A DNA stretch of 64,000 bases from Halalkalibacter nanhaiisediminis (GCF_007830185.1 NZ_VLKZ01000003.1:248001-312000), one strand, 5' to 3'; positions 25,088 to 33,938 are shown, counted from the stretch's first letter. Program-made: numbers and translations. Notes: a model not told the origin generated them from the sequence alone.

Positions 25088-25139
25088 GTAAAAATAGAAA
25101 AAAAGTAATATTATATTAAATAACAAAAGAAGTAAAAAT

Positions 25140-25647
25140 ATGAAACTGGAACTTTTCTTAATACTTTTTTTATCTGTAATCATGATTAGTTTGACTGTTG
25201 CACCTACATTTACTCTACCTAGTTGTGGATTAGAAGCGTCAGGATGGAAATACGTAGGTTCTCACCGGACATCAAAAACAACTTCTTACTTTGAGACTGG
25301 TAGTTCCACATGGACTAATAGATTTTCAAATGGCATAACAAAGTTTCAAAATGAGAATTCAGGATTCCGTATTAATAAAGCAGCGGTAGGTAATACACAA
25401 AATTTCATTGAGCCATACATTTTATTCAATTTCTAATCAGCATCCTTCAAGGTGGAGGATTCAATTTAATTCTGCAAAATCTTCTAATTCTTGGACAACC
25501 GTAGCAGCTTCTGAAATTGGTCATGTATATGGACTAGCTGATTTAAATGAGAGTGGAAATGCATCTAAATTAATGTATGGACGAGATAATGGTGCTAGAA
25601 GTACTCAAGCATCTGACAGAACAGGTCTTAGGTATGTCTATGATTAA
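25140..25647 (+). pseudogene. Secreted matrixin/snapalysin-like metalloprotease, frameshifted
   Basis: The first frame gives a signal peptide and a domain with WKYVGSHRTSKTTSYF and FRINKAAVGN. Near 25430 the sense moves to another frame, continuing with AKSSNSWTTVAASEIGHVYG and ASKLMYGRDNGARSTQASD, ending TGLRYVYD. The zinc site normally reads HExxHxxGxxH, or with a final D in snapalysins; here it is SEIGHVYGLAD, so the first His is Ser. Frameshift plus loss of a metal ligand argue for a dead gene. Confidence 0.75.
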
Positions 25648-25659
25648 TAGTAGGACTAC

Positions 25660-26185
25660 ATGAAAAAAATATCCGTTGTTTCAATAATTCTTGGTATTAT
25701 CGTCGTTTCATTCTTATCAATTAATCAATTTACAAATAATCATATAGATGGAGAAGTATCTAGTGATGTAGATACAATTGACTCTAAGGTCGATGAAGAT
25801 CAATTAACTCCTGAACAAATGTTGGAAAAATTACATGCGAAATGGCTAGTGGGAAATACAAAGATTAGATGATAGTGTATCATTTCCTGAGATTGAACTT
25901 AACGATTTTTATGAGTTAGCTGATGTGATTGTTAAAGGAAAAATAGCATCTATTGACAAAGAGTATATGGAATATATTGATAGACCATTTACAGATTATG
26001 TTTTTGACGTAGAAGAATTTTGGAAAAATGAAAGTGGTTTTGGAGTAGAGGGAAATGAGATTATAGTAACCCAAGATGACAACAGTACAATCGAATTTGC
26101 GAAACATCCTCTTAAGGAAGTTGGAGAAGAATATGTTTTATTTTTGGCTCTGGTAAATTTTAATGTTAAAAATCAAGCAAAATAA
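25660..26185 (+). pseudogene. Exported protein of unknown function, frameshifted
   Basis: The first part (from ATG 25660) has an N-terminal membrane/signal segment (VVSIILGIIVVSFLSI) and an acidic linker, ending at a TGA near 25870. The second part resumes in the next frame with DDSVSFPEIELNDFYEL and continues through DVIVKGKIASID, YVFDVEEFWKNE and KEVGEEYVLFLALV. The two halves together look like one extracellular domain. A one-base slip near 25865 is the likely cause. Confidence 0.65.
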
Positions 26186-26187
26186 TG

Positions 26188-26220
26188 GGAAACCTCAATG
26201 AATGTAGGTTTCCTTATATT
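26188..26220. terminator. Hairpin between convergent genes
   Basis: GGAAACCT and AGGTTTCC form an 8 bp stem; the T-run is short (CCTTATATT). It lies between the plus-strand pseudogene and the minus-strand membrane gene. Confidence 0.4.
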
Positions 26221-26243
26221 GTTCCTTGTGAATTTGAAACTTT

Positions 26244-26615
26244 TTAACCAATAAACATTCGATAGGAAATGATTATTATCGCGCAAATTAATGCAACCCC
26301 GATGAAGGTAAACAGAAAAAACAGTGGTGAACCAACCATCCCGAAGGAGACTTCATTTTGAAGCGTTTCTATATTATCCCATTTATTATCAATATCGGGC
26401 TTATAATTCCTTGTTTTTATATAGCCAACTCCAACAGTTCCAACTATATAGATTAAATGAATTACGAAGGAAATAACTAATGATTGAATAATAGTCTTCA
26501 ATTCAGCCCACAACCTCTCATATCCTATACTTCCATAATAGACCACAAAGGACAATTCGGTAAACAGCACTTTAATAGAGCTATATACTAATCTTTGCTT
26601 GGCGTAAGCTATCAT
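26244..26615 (-). CDS. Hypothetical membrane protein
   Basis: 123 residues with three hydrophobic stretches, near 40-60 (IIQSLVISFVIHLIYIVG) and two near 90-120 (FFLFTFIGVALICAIIIIS). It has no strong ribosome binding site upstream of the ATG and no recognised family. It stands alone between a pseudogene run and the radical SAM gene. Confidence 0.5.
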   Translation of the reverse strand: MIAYAKQRLVYSSIKVLFTELSFVVYYGSIGYERLWAELKTIIQSLVISFVIHLIYIVGTVGVGYIKTRNYKPDIDNKWDNIETLQNEVSFGMVGSPLFFLFTFIGVALICAIIIISYRMFIG

Positions 26616-26758
26616 AAGTATCCGTCATTTCAAATACAAATGATGAATGAAGGAAAAGTTAATGGAAGGAAATTCTAAACAAATTAAAGCAAAGCTAACG
26701 AACTATAAAATATAGTATTCAGCAATGGGCCCTTTAGAACGTTCATCTACTAATGAAG

Positions 26759-27607
26759 TTAATAAGGCATAAACCCTTGCTTACTAATTAAAATTTGCTC
26801 AGAAGAGAATGCCCTTTTCATATTTTCATAGGCATATTGGTGAACATGTTTTCCGTACCACTTATCTAGTTCATCCTCTGTAAATAATTCTTTTATTTTT
26901 AGCCGTTCTGTTCTCTTCCCATTACTCCCATCCCCCGTATAGAAGTCATCAATGACTATCCTGTTAACGAGACCCGCTAGTGTTTCTGGAAATTCTTTTG
27001 AAAAGGGGAGAACAGGAGCGACCGCAGCTTGTACGGGCAGGCTGTTTTTTTGAAGCTCGCCGATTGCTTTAAGCCTTGCTTGAATAGGAGGGGCTTGTGG
27101 TGAGAAGCTTTTACGCACCTCATCTAGATCTGTCTCAACTGTCACACTAATGCGTAGTCTGTCTTTAAGTTTTAAAAACAAATCAATGTCTCGTGTGACA
27201 AGAGGACTCCGTGTCTGCACAAAAAGAAAATCCGGTGGCATCTTTACCATTGCTTCAAGCAGGGCCCTTGTTATTTTTTCTTTATATTCAACCGATTGAT
27301 AAGGATCTGTAGCAGATGCCATAAAGATTGTAACTTCCTTCCCCCGTTTTCGCAGGTTGCTCATTTCTAGAATATACTTTTCATGAATACCCTTTTTAAT
27401 ATCAACCCACTCACCCCATTCTTCTCCTCTAAATAAGCCAACCGGACTCTGTCTCACGTAACAGTAAGAACATCCAAATAAGCAGCCGGTATAAGGGTTA
27501 AGAGAATGGGTATATCCATATAAAAAGCCGCTGGCAGGGGTTAATATTTTTTTCGGTTCCTTGTATGCGATTTGATACCGAGTCAACTGTAATCCCTCGC
27601 TTTCCAT
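26759..27607 (-). CDS. SPL-family radical SAM protein
   Basis: 282 residues. The radical SAM cluster motif is CLFGCSYC near residues 42-49, right after the GYTHSLNPYTG opening found in the SplB-like/Rv2578c group. Later IFMASATDPYQSVE and FVQTRSPLVTRDID complete the barrel. Spore photoproduct lyase itself repairs thymine dimers in germinating spores; this shorter type is a relative and may have another substrate. No separate photolyase-type partner is nearby. The ATG start has only a modest upstream AG-rich sequence. Confidence 0.88.
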   Translation of the reverse strand: MESEGLQLTRYQIAYKEPKKILTPASGFLYGYTHSLNPYTGCLFGCSYCYVRQSPVGLFRGEEWGEWVDIKKGIHEKYILEMSNLRKRGKEVTIFMASATDPYQSVEYKEKITRALLEAMVKMPPDFLFVQTRSPLVTRDIDLFLKLKDRLRISVTVETDLDEVRKSFSPQAPPIQARLKAIGELQKNSLPVQAAVAPVLPFSKEFPETLAGLVNRIVIDDFYTGDGSNGKRTERLKIKELFTEDELDKWYGKHVHQYAYENMKRAFSSEQILISKQGFMPY

Positions 27608-27730
27608 GTCTTCATCTTATTCCCTATACTGCCGATTACAATCTCGAATTTATAAGTTGTTAAAATCTTTTTATCATTTCCTCTAAATGGAAATTAACCT
27701 TCTGCAATTGGCGCGATTACAGAAGACTAA

Positions 27731-27768
27731 AGCCTAATTCTTTGTTGATAAGGAGAATTAGGCTCTTT
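27731..27768. other. Strong stem-loop, possible terminator
   Basis: AGCCTAATTC and GAATTAGGCT form a perfect 10 bp stem with a 14-base loop. The following TCTTTCCTT is only partly T-rich, so function is unsure. Confidence 0.45.
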
Positions 27769-27815
27769 CCTTAAAAGCGTTGACGTTCTTCTATTGGTAA
27801 ACATGTTGACCGGTT

Positions 27816-28023
27816 TCTCATTCCGTTAAAAGGGAGAAAAACCATGTTTCAAGAGTGAAGTGGTTCCTCGTTCCGTTAAATGACCAACATTCATCAAATT
27901 TGACATGGAAAAGGCTAATAACGGAACGAGGATCCTAAAACATGCTCATAACGATCGTTTTAGCGCAAATAACGGAATGAAGATCCGCCAAATTAATAGA
28001 GCGGATTCTCATTCCGTTAAAGG
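27816..28023. repeat. Family C repeat array, locus 1
   Basis: Five copies in alternating orientation of about TAACGGAATGAGGATCC: TCTCATTCCGTTAAAAGG (27816), GGTTCCTCGTTCCGTTAAA (27862), TAACGGAACGAGGATCC (27919), TAACGGAATGAAGATCCGC (27969) and GCGGATTCTCATTCCGTTA (28001). The last two form a long hairpin. The same unit recurs at 47530-47780. Confidence 0.75.
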
Positions 28024-28099
28024 ATTAAAATTGTTGCATAGGTTAAGTATGTGAAAAGATATACCTAAACTGCCGTTAGTTTAGTTGAACAAGGTAATA

Positions 28100-28146
28100 A
28101 AAAAGGGCCACACATATTAGATATCTAATATGTATAGTCCTTTTCA
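28100..28146 (-). terminator. Terminator of the lys1-nspC operon
   Basis: AAAAGG...CCTTTT flanks enclose the perfect palindrome ACATATTAGATATCTAATATG. On the minus strand it ends in a T-run and lies 90 bp after the nspC stop. Confidence 0.75.
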
Positions 28147-28235
28147 TAATATCAACTGTTTTATTCAACTAACCTAAATATAATATTTTAAAATCTGGTT
28201 CTTTCATAAGTATTCAGTAAGAAAAGCGATATTTC

Positions 28236-29363
28236 TTAAGCTAATCTCATTTTAAAATCTTGATAGCCAAATTCGCGTACAACCTGACAATCGCCATCTT
28301 TATCTTGTACGGCAATGGCTGGTAATGGCATGCCGTTAAACGTGGTTGTTTTGACCATTGAGTAAATTGCCATATCTCCAAAAACCAATCTGTCACCGCT
28401 CTTTAATGGTTGGTCAAACGAATAATCGCCTATCACATCGCCTGTCAGGCAAGTTTGTCCGCCAAGTCGATACGTAAATGGCTTCTCGCATGCTTCTCCT
28501 GATCCAAAAAGAGGGGGACGATATGGCATTTCCAACACATCAGGCATATGACAAGTTGCTGACGTGTCAAGAATGGCAATGTCGATTCCGTTTTTATGGA
28601 GGTCTAGTACAGATGTAACCAGATAGCCTGCATTGAGCGCAATGGCTTCGCCTGGCTCAAGATATACTTCTAAACCGTATTTTTCCTGCATTCTCTTAAT
28701 ACAAGCTTCTAGTCTTGGGATATCATAATCTTCTCTTGTAATATGGTGGCCGCCGCCAAAGTTGATCCATTCCATTTGTGGCAACCATTGTCCAAATTTT
28801 TCTTCCACTGCATTTAGAGTTGTCTCTAAATCGTCCGAGTTTTGCTGGCAAAGAGTGTGGAAGTGAAGTCCTGAAACACCTTCAAGCAAATCGGGACGGA
28901 AATCTTCCTGCTTTACACCGAATCTAGAACCTGGTGAACATGGATCATAGATTTCATGCCCATCTTGGGTAGAACATTCAGGATTAATGCGTAAGCCAAC
29001 TTTCCTACCAGCTTGAAGAGCTTTATCCTTAAATTTTTCCAACTGTGAGAAGGAATTAAAAATGATATGATCACAAATTGAGATAATTTCATCGATTTCA
29101 TCCTCACGATAGGCAGGGGCAAAGACATGATTTTCTTTGCCCATTTCCTCGTAACCTAGACGTGCTTCGTACAAGCCGCTTGCTGTTGTGCCACTTAAAT
29201 ATTTTCCAATGAGGGGATACATTGTTGTCATAGAAAATGCTTTTTGTGCTAAAACAATCTTTGCTCCTGTACGCTGCATGACTCCGTTCAGGATTTTTAG
29301 ATTTTTTTCTACAAGAGCTTCATCGACTACATAAGATGGTGTTGGTAATTCTTCAAACCGCAT
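28236..29363 (-). CDS. nspC: Carboxynorspermidine decarboxylase NspC
   Basis: 375 residues, fold III PLP-dependent decarboxylase. The PLP lysine is in IVLAQKAFSM near residue 40. A His-rich LHFHTLCQQNSD, a glycine loop WINFGGGHHITR, EPGEAIALNAGYL and the catalytic Cys region QTCLTGDVIGDY follow. It decarboxylates carboxy(nor)spermidine, the last step of the aspartate-semialdehyde route to (nor)spermidine. ATG 29363 starts just after the lys1 stop; GGAG lies 13 bases away. TTG 29375 is possible but too close to that site. Operon partner of lys1. Confidence 0.93.
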   Translation of the reverse strand: MRFEELPTPSYVVDEALVEKNLKILNGVMQRTGAKIVLAQKAFSMTTMYPLIGKYLSGTTASGLYEARLGYEEMGKENHVFAPAYREDEIDEIISICDHIIFNSFSQLEKFKDKALQAGRKVGLRINPECSTQDGHEIYDPCSPGSRFGVKQEDFRPDLLEGVSGLHFHTLCQQNSDDLETTLNAVEEKFGQWLPQMEWINFGGGHHITREDYDIPRLEACIKRMQEKYGLEVYLEPGEAIALNAGYLVTSVLDLHKNGIDIAILDTSATCHMPDVLEMPYRPPLFGSGEACEKPFTYRLGGQTCLTGDVIGDYSFDQPLKSGDRLVFGDMAIYSMVKTTTFNGMPLPAIAVQDKDGDCQVVREFGYQDFKMRLA

Positions 29364-29364
29364 C

Positions 29365-30597
29365 TTAACGAACAAACTCCGTCTCTTTAATAGGCTCGGA
29401 ATCTACTAGTTCTGGATTATGATCTTCTTGCCAAGGAAGTCCCCACTTATTCAATGCTTCCATGAACGGATCTGGATCAAATTCTTCAATATTGTATACG
29501 CCTGGTTTATTCCATTTGCCAGTCATCACCATCATCGCACCGATCATAGCAGGAACGCCTGTTGTATAAGAAACGGCTTGGGAACCAACTTCTCTATAGC
29601 AAGCTTCGTGGTCACAAACATTGTACACATAATACGTTTTATCTTTGCCGTCTTTTTTACCTTTGAAAATACAACCAATGTTTGTTTTACCCTTTGTACG
29701 TGGTCCAAGTGATGCAGGATCTGGTAATACTGCTTTCAAGAATTGAAGCGGAATAATTTGTTTTCCTTCAAATTCAATTGGCTCAATAGAAGTCATTCCA
29801 ACATTTTCAAGAGCCTTTAGGTGAGTAAGGTAACTTTCACCAAATGTCATGAAGAAACGGATACGCTTAATTCCTGGAATATTCACAGCAAGAGATTCAA
29901 GTTCTTCATGGTAAAGCAAGTACATATCTTTCTCGCCAACTTCAGGGAAGTTATAAACGCGTTTGATTTCCATTGGCTTCGTCTCAATCCACTCGCCATT
30001 TTCCCAATATCTTCCGTTCGCTGAAACTTCACGGATATTGATTTCAGGGTTGAAATTTGTTGCAAACGGATAGCCATGATCGCCTGCATTACAGTCGAGA
30101 ATATCGATATATTCAATTTCATCAAAATGGTGCTTAAGCGCATAAGCAGAAAATACACCTGTTACACCTGGGTCAAATCCGCTACCTAACAGAGCTGTAA
30201 TACCAGCCTTTTCAAAGCGTTCGCGGTAATCCCATTGCCATTTATATTCAAATTTAGCCGTATCTTCTGGCTCATAGTTTGCTGTATCCATATAGTGTGT
30301 TTTTGTTGCAAGGCAAGCATCCATGATCGTTAAATCTTGATATGGTAACGCTAAGTTCATGACAATATCAGGCTTTACTTCTTCAATTAAAGCAATCAGC
30401 TCATCGACATTATTTGCATCAACTTGTGCAGTTGTAATTTTCGTTTTGCCGCCATCTAATTTAGCTTTTAATTCATCACATTTTGATTTTGTACGACTTG
30501 CAATACAAATCTCTTCAAATACATCACTATTTTGAACACATTTATGGATGGCTACTGATGCCACTCCACCACAACCGATAATAAGCGCTTTTCCCAT
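29365..30597 (-). CDS. lys1: Carboxynorspermidine synthase (saccharopine dehydrogenase family)
   Basis: About 410 residues. The N-terminal Rossmann motif is ALIIGCGGVASVAIHK. MDTANYEPEDTAKFEYKWQW and ALLGSGFDPGVTGVFSAYAL are diagnostic of the carboxynorspermidine synthase branch. It reductively condenses L-aspartate-4-semialdehyde with a diamine (putrescine or diaminopropane) using NADPH. The second ATG (30597) is 8 bases from AGGAG; the first (30603) is only 2-3 bases away. nspC follows one base after its stop. A long structured leader with a terminator precedes it. Confidence 0.92.
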   Translation of the reverse strand: MGKALIIGCGGVASVAIHKCVQNSDVFEEICIASRTKSKCDELKAKLDGGKTKITTAQVDANNVDELIALIEEVKPDIVMNLALPYQDLTIMDACLATKTHYMDTANYEPEDTAKFEYKWQWDYRERFEKAGITALLGSGFDPGVTGVFSAYALKHHFDEIEYIDILDCNAGDHGYPFATNFNPEINIREVSANGRYWENGEWIETKPMEIKRVYNFPEVGEKDMYLLYHEELESLAVNIPGIKRIRFFMTFGESYLTHLKALENVGMTSIEPIEFEGKQIIPLQFLKAVLPDPASLGPRTKGKTNIGCIFKGKKDGKDKTYYVYNVCDHEACYREVGSQAVSYTTGVPAMIGAMMVMTGKWNKPGVYNIEEFDPDPFMEALNKWGLPWQEDHNPELVDSEPIKETEFVR

Positions 30598-30693
30598 TTT
30601 CATATCTCCTAACTAAAATTTTTTTAAAATCAAGAGGAATTCTGTAACAGCCTATCGAAATAGGTGATTGTCAAAACACTTCAACGTTTTGGA

Positions 30694-30740
30694 CAATAAA
30701 AAAACAAGTGCAAAGCGCATAATCACGCACAACACTTGCT
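30694..30740 (-). terminator. Leader terminator before lys1
   Basis: On the minus strand CAAGTG and CACTTG pair around an inner GCG/CGC helix, then seven T follow. It sits about 100 bases before lys1, where it would act as an attenuator. Confidence 0.72.
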
Positions 30741-31078
30741 AAAAATATATTTATCAATATTAAAAAAGCATAAGTATATCCATGGCAAAAGCTATGCGGA
30801 TATGTCTACTTTTAAGGGCAATATAGTAGAAAAGCTTATTAATATTCAAAATATATCTTTATAGGATCAGAGTCTAAATAGCAAATAATTACTTTTACCA
30901 CTCTTATTGACCGTTTCACAAGTTGTGTGCAAATGCACTGGTTGTAAAGTAACCAACTTATAAAATTTGAGCTTTTAACTCAATCAATAAGGCAACTAAA
31001 GTTGCCAATCGGCATTTGACCCGGCTGTCCGTATGGCCTTAACTTCTCTAAAGAGAAGTGGTCAAAAATTATCTGCCT
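30741..31078 (-). ncRNA. Structured 5' leader of lys1-nspC, riboswitch candidate
   Basis: Read on the minus strand, several stems stack in order: TTTGACC with GGTCAAA closing a domain that holds ACTTCTC/GAGAAGT and GGC/GCC hairpins; then GGCAAC/GTTGCC; then AAGTTG/CAACTT enclosing hairpins GTT/AAC and GTGCA/TGCAC, a three-way junction. A terminator follows. It does not match the lysine, SAM, T-box, TPP or purine patterns I know. Ligand unknown; a polyamine or aspartate-family metabolite is a guess from the operon. Confidence 0.5.
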
Positions 31079-31269
31079 TGGAAAGACTCAAGATTTTTGA
31101 ATACTGCTTTCCAATTCATGCTCTCTATATTATCAGTATGTAGAAAAAATAGCAATCAACAAGTTAAAATTTCTTCAAAAACTCATGTTCACACTATCAC
31201 TCATTGATATCTAAGTAATTGGAACCTTATTCTAAAGCTAAGTATATTGCAATTTAGTGGGATATTTTT

Positions 31270-31315
31270 CAACAAACAGGCGCTTTCCTAATAGAAGGAT
31301 TGTGCTTGTTTGTTG
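31270..31315. repeat. Long inverted repeat related to family A ends
   Basis: CAACAAACAGGCGC and GTGCTTGTTTGTTG pair over 13-14 positions with a wobble, with an inner TCCT/AGGA stem. The AACAGGCGC start matches the left end of A1, but the centre differs. A T-rich run follows, so it may also terminate transcription. Confidence 0.55.
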
Positions 31316-31583
31316 TGTATATTATTTTTTTGGGGTTGTAAATGTATGTTAATTTCCTGTTTCACTTTTGTGACTAACGGTAAATGTAAAAGAGCTTAGA
31401 GGGAAATCCCACGCTCTCGTTGGTGTTATGAAGCATAACTTATCACATATTAATAAGAGAAAGGTGCGATTGAGACCTATCTATACCAAGTCATTTTTAA
31501 CTCAATCAACCATTCTTCTCTGCCATAGCAGTAGAAACATGTTAAACTAAAACTAAGTATTGAGGAAAAATGGAGGCGAGAGA

Positions 31584-32498
31584 ATGGGGAAAAGATTGTT
31601 ACTTCTTATTGTAACAAATATTCTTGTCATGACGACGATTGTCATTGTTTGGTCGTTAATTACAACGTACACTGGCATTAATGGTTCATTTCAAACGGGT
31701 GAGCCTGGATTAGGAATTGATTTTCTTTCGTTAATGGTATTCAGCTTGATTGTAGGGTTTTCGGGATCGTTTATTTCACTAGCTATGTCACGCTGGATAG
31801 CAAAAAAAATGATGAAGGTCAAAGTGTTAGATCCAGATGGTCCATTATCTGCACAGGAACGTGATATTGTGGAGAAGGTTCACCGTTTTTCACGTGCAGC
31901 TGGGTTACCGCATATGCCTGAGGTTGGAATTTATCCGTCTGCCGAGGTGAATGCCTTTGCTACAGGTCCTTCCAAAAAGCGGTCACTCGTTGCCGTTTCA
32001 CAAGGTTTGTTAAACACAATGGATGACGATGCTGTTGAAGGTGTCATTGCCCATGAGGTAGCCCATGTGGCGAACGGTGACATGGTTACAATGACATTGT
32101 TGCAAGGTGTTGTGAACACATTTGTCGTCTTTTTCTCAAGAATTGCAGCGATCCTTGTGTCGCGTTTAGTGCGTTCTGAATTGCAATGGATTGTTCAATT
32201 TGCCGCTATTATTATTTTTCAAATTTTGTTTTCAATTCTTGGAAGTCTCGTTGTGAGTGCATATTCACGGCACCGAGAATTTCATGCCGACCAGGGAGGC
32301 GCTGATCTAGCAGGTCGTGATAAAATGGCTCATGCGCTACGTTCTCTAAAAGCATACGTTGATCGTGCCAAAGTGAGTGATCGCACGGATGATTCTGCGA
32401 TCCAAACAATGAAGATTAATGGTAAAGGCGGAGTGATGAGACTCTTTTCAACTCACCCTGATTTAGACGAAAGAATTGCACGCTTAGAACAACGTTAA
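31584..32498 (+). CDS. htpX: Membrane zinc metalloprotease HtpX
   Basis: 304 residues. Two N-terminal membrane segments ([19 protein letters not shown] and the [16 protein letters not shown] region) precede the cytoplasmic zinc-protease domain with [14 protein letters not shown] (HExxH). Two further hydrophobic segments and the zinc-ligand glutamate region [18 protein letters not shown] follow. Homologues degrade damaged membrane proteins under envelope stress. The ATG at 31584 is 7 bases from GGAGG and is preferred to the TTG at 31560. Confidence 0.95.
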   Translation: MGKRLLLLIVTNILVMTTIVIVWSLITTYTGINGSFQTGEPGLGIDFLSLMVFSLIVGFSGSFISLAMSRWIAKKMMKVKVLDPDGPLSAQERDIVEKVHRFSRAAGLPHMPEVGIYPSAEVNAFATGPSKKRSLVAVSQGLLNTMDDDAVEGVIAHEVAHVANGDMVTMTLLQGVVNTFVVFFSRIAAILVSRLVRSELQWIVQFAAIIIFQILFSILGSLVVSAYSRHREFHADQGGADLAGRDKMAHALRSLKAYVDRAKVSDRTDDSAIQTMKINGKGGVMRLFSTHPDLDERIARLEQR

Positions 32499-32512
32499 AC
32501 AAGGTGATCCAG

Positions 32513-32546
32513 CAACTGCTCTCTTAATTTGGGGCAGTTGTTTTTT
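32513..32546 (+). terminator. Intrinsic terminator of htpX
   Basis: CAACTGCTC and GGGCAGTTG form the stem, followed by six T. Confidence 0.88.
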
Positions 32547-32639
32547 GTTAGATTAGAGAAGGTTGAATGGAAGGCTTCGATAAAGGCTAAAGGTCATTTT
32601 CACGATTCTCGGTCATTGTACATAAATTAAAAGGAAATG

Positions 32640-33002
32640 GTGAAGAAAAGGGAATGGCCTTTGTATTACGATTATAATTACCCGTATGTAGATAGTATTG
32701 AGTCACTAGACTATTTTGAAAGGCAACAGCCAACACCGCCAATGGGGGGAGGGCAGGGCGCACAGCCTATGTTAGCTCCACCTGCCTTTACACCACCTAT
32801 CCCTGCTTGGTAGGTTGGTCCTAGTGGGATAAGAAGTTGTTTAAATCGTAACACGTTTATATGGTTAACGAACGGTGACAACTTCTGGTTCTTTCCAACA
32901 TTTGTTGGAAGGCAATCGATTATAGGGTTCCGTTGGTTGCGGTTTGGTTGGACTTATCATGTCGTAGAGTTAAGAAGAATTCGTTCTCACCAATGCTTCT
33001 GA
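32640..33002 (+). pseudogene. Tyr/Pro-rich protein interrupted by an in-frame TAG
   Basis: From GTG 32640 the frame gives a Tyr-rich start (LYYDYNYPYVDSIESLDYFE), a Pro/Gly-rich part (QPTPPMGGGQGAQP) and PPIPAW, then TAG at 32811. The same frame continues cleanly for 62 codons (VGPSGIRSCLNRNTFIWLTN, then FWFFPTFVGRQSIIGFRWLR) to TGA at 33000. Both parts look protein-coding and composition-matched. Either one nonsense mutation broke the gene, or the 57-residue first part is a gene on its own. Found beside the spoVA operon, so a spore surface role is possible. Confidence 0.55.
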
Positions 33003-33116
33003 TCATTGGACATTTAATTGAAAAAGTCATATGAAAAAGCCCTTCATTAGCATTATATGTAAAATAAGCGACGGTTGTACTAGATGTATATCTAATTCAG
33101 CTTAACCACACAAATA

Positions 33117-33150
33117 ACCCTGTGTGAAATATTCTAGACAGGGTCTTTTC
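33117..33150 (+). terminator. Intrinsic terminator before spoVA
   Basis: ACCCTGT and ACAGGGT form a 7 bp stem with a 14-base loop and a CTTTT tail. Confidence 0.65.
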
Positions 33151-33262
33151 ATTTAAACGCTTTTATTTGGAAAATATAAAATCAACATACAAAAAGCGGC
33201 AAGCCAAATGGTTTACTGCTTTTTGTGTTGGTATTAGAAGAAAATGGTCCAAAAAGAGGGAA

Positions 33263-33289
33263 TGAAGGGAGGTTTCATCAGTCATACTA
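33263..33289 (+). promoter_or_regulatory. SigG-type promoter candidate for the spoVA operon
   Basis: TGAAGG, 14 bases, then CATACTA. The -10 is a perfect match to the SigG/SigF-like CATACTA; the -35 is fair. It lies 26 bp before spoVAA. In B. subtilis spoVA is a SigG operon. Confidence 0.55.
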
Positions 33290-33314
33290 ACGATACGATA
33301 TGGAGGTGCGGAAA

Positions 33315-33938
33315 ATGGGACAAGAGAGTGTTTTTCTTCGAATGCGTCACCGTGTGCAGTCTGAACTTGGGCAAGTGGTGACGATTGGTGATGTTGCACA
33401 AGTTATCGCAAGTCAGCCTGTAAAAAGAGAGATCATTTTGCTTCCGATACATTCGATCACCATCGAAGATAAGACATTTGTCATTATCGATGTTATGAAA
33501 GTTATTGAAAAACTTCGTGCCAATTATCCGACTTATGATATTCAATCGATTGGACCTGCCCAAGCCATTGTGACAGTCAATCAAGCAAAAAAACCATTAG
33601 CGCCCGTCTATTTTGTCCTGGTATGGTTTTTGCTTTTTATTGGATCTGGTCTAGCGATTATGAACTTTCATGAGGACGTTAGCATGAGAGCTGTTCATCT
33701 TCGTATTTTTCAGCTAGTAACAGGAAATGAGGAAGCAAAACCGCTACTCTTGCAAATTCCTTACTCAATCGGTCTTGGCTTAGGAATGATTCTCTTTTTT
33801 AATCAATTTTTCCGTAAGCGCTTGAATGAAGAACCGAGCCCTCTAGAAGTAGAGATGTTTAATTATCAGCAGGCGCTAGATCAGTATGTCATTCTTCATG
33901 AAAACAAAGAAAACAAAGCGGATTATCATGCCGATTGA
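33315..33938 (+). CDS. spoVAA: Stage V sporulation protein AA
   Basis: 207 residues, close to the 206 of B. subtilis SpoVAA. A soluble N-terminal domain (VFLRMRHRVQSELGQVVTIG) is followed by two membrane segments near 98-117 (VYFVLVWFLLFIGSGLAIM) and 150-168. SpoVA proteins move dipicolinic acid into the forespore and release it on germination. GGAGGTG is 6-7 bases before ATG 33315, which is preferred to 33300. spoVAB starts before this gene ends. Confidence 0.93.
   Translation: MGQESVFLRMRHRVQSELGQVVTIGDVAQVIASQPVKREIILLPIHSITIEDKTFVIIDVMKVIEKLRANYPTYDIQSIGPAQAIVTVNQAKKPLAPVYFVLVWFLLFIGSGLAIMNFHEDVSMRAVHLRIFQLVTGNEEAKPLLLQIPYSIGLGLGMILFFNQFFRKRLNEEPSPLEVEMFNYQQALDQYVILHENKENKADYHAD

Larger units (their letters stand above)
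27608..28235. other. Gene-free stretch with hairpins and family C repeats
   Basis: No gene was found. From the left it holds an inverted repeat around TTCTGCAATTGGCGC/GATTACAGAAG (27700-27726), a stem-loop AGCCTAATTC/GAATTAGGCT (27731-27764), the family C array (27816-28023) and the nspC terminator. Confidence 0.6.
30598..31583. other. Long non-coding region between lys1 and htpX
   Basis: Almost 1 kb with no gene. The left half is the lys1 leader on the minus strand. A family A-like inverted repeat lies at 31270-31315. The right part carries a small hairpin and the upstream region of htpX, without a promoter I can call. Confidence 0.6.

Noticed and set aside
27816-28023. CRISPR array
   Set aside because: Units are in both orientations with unequal spacing and no cas genes are near.
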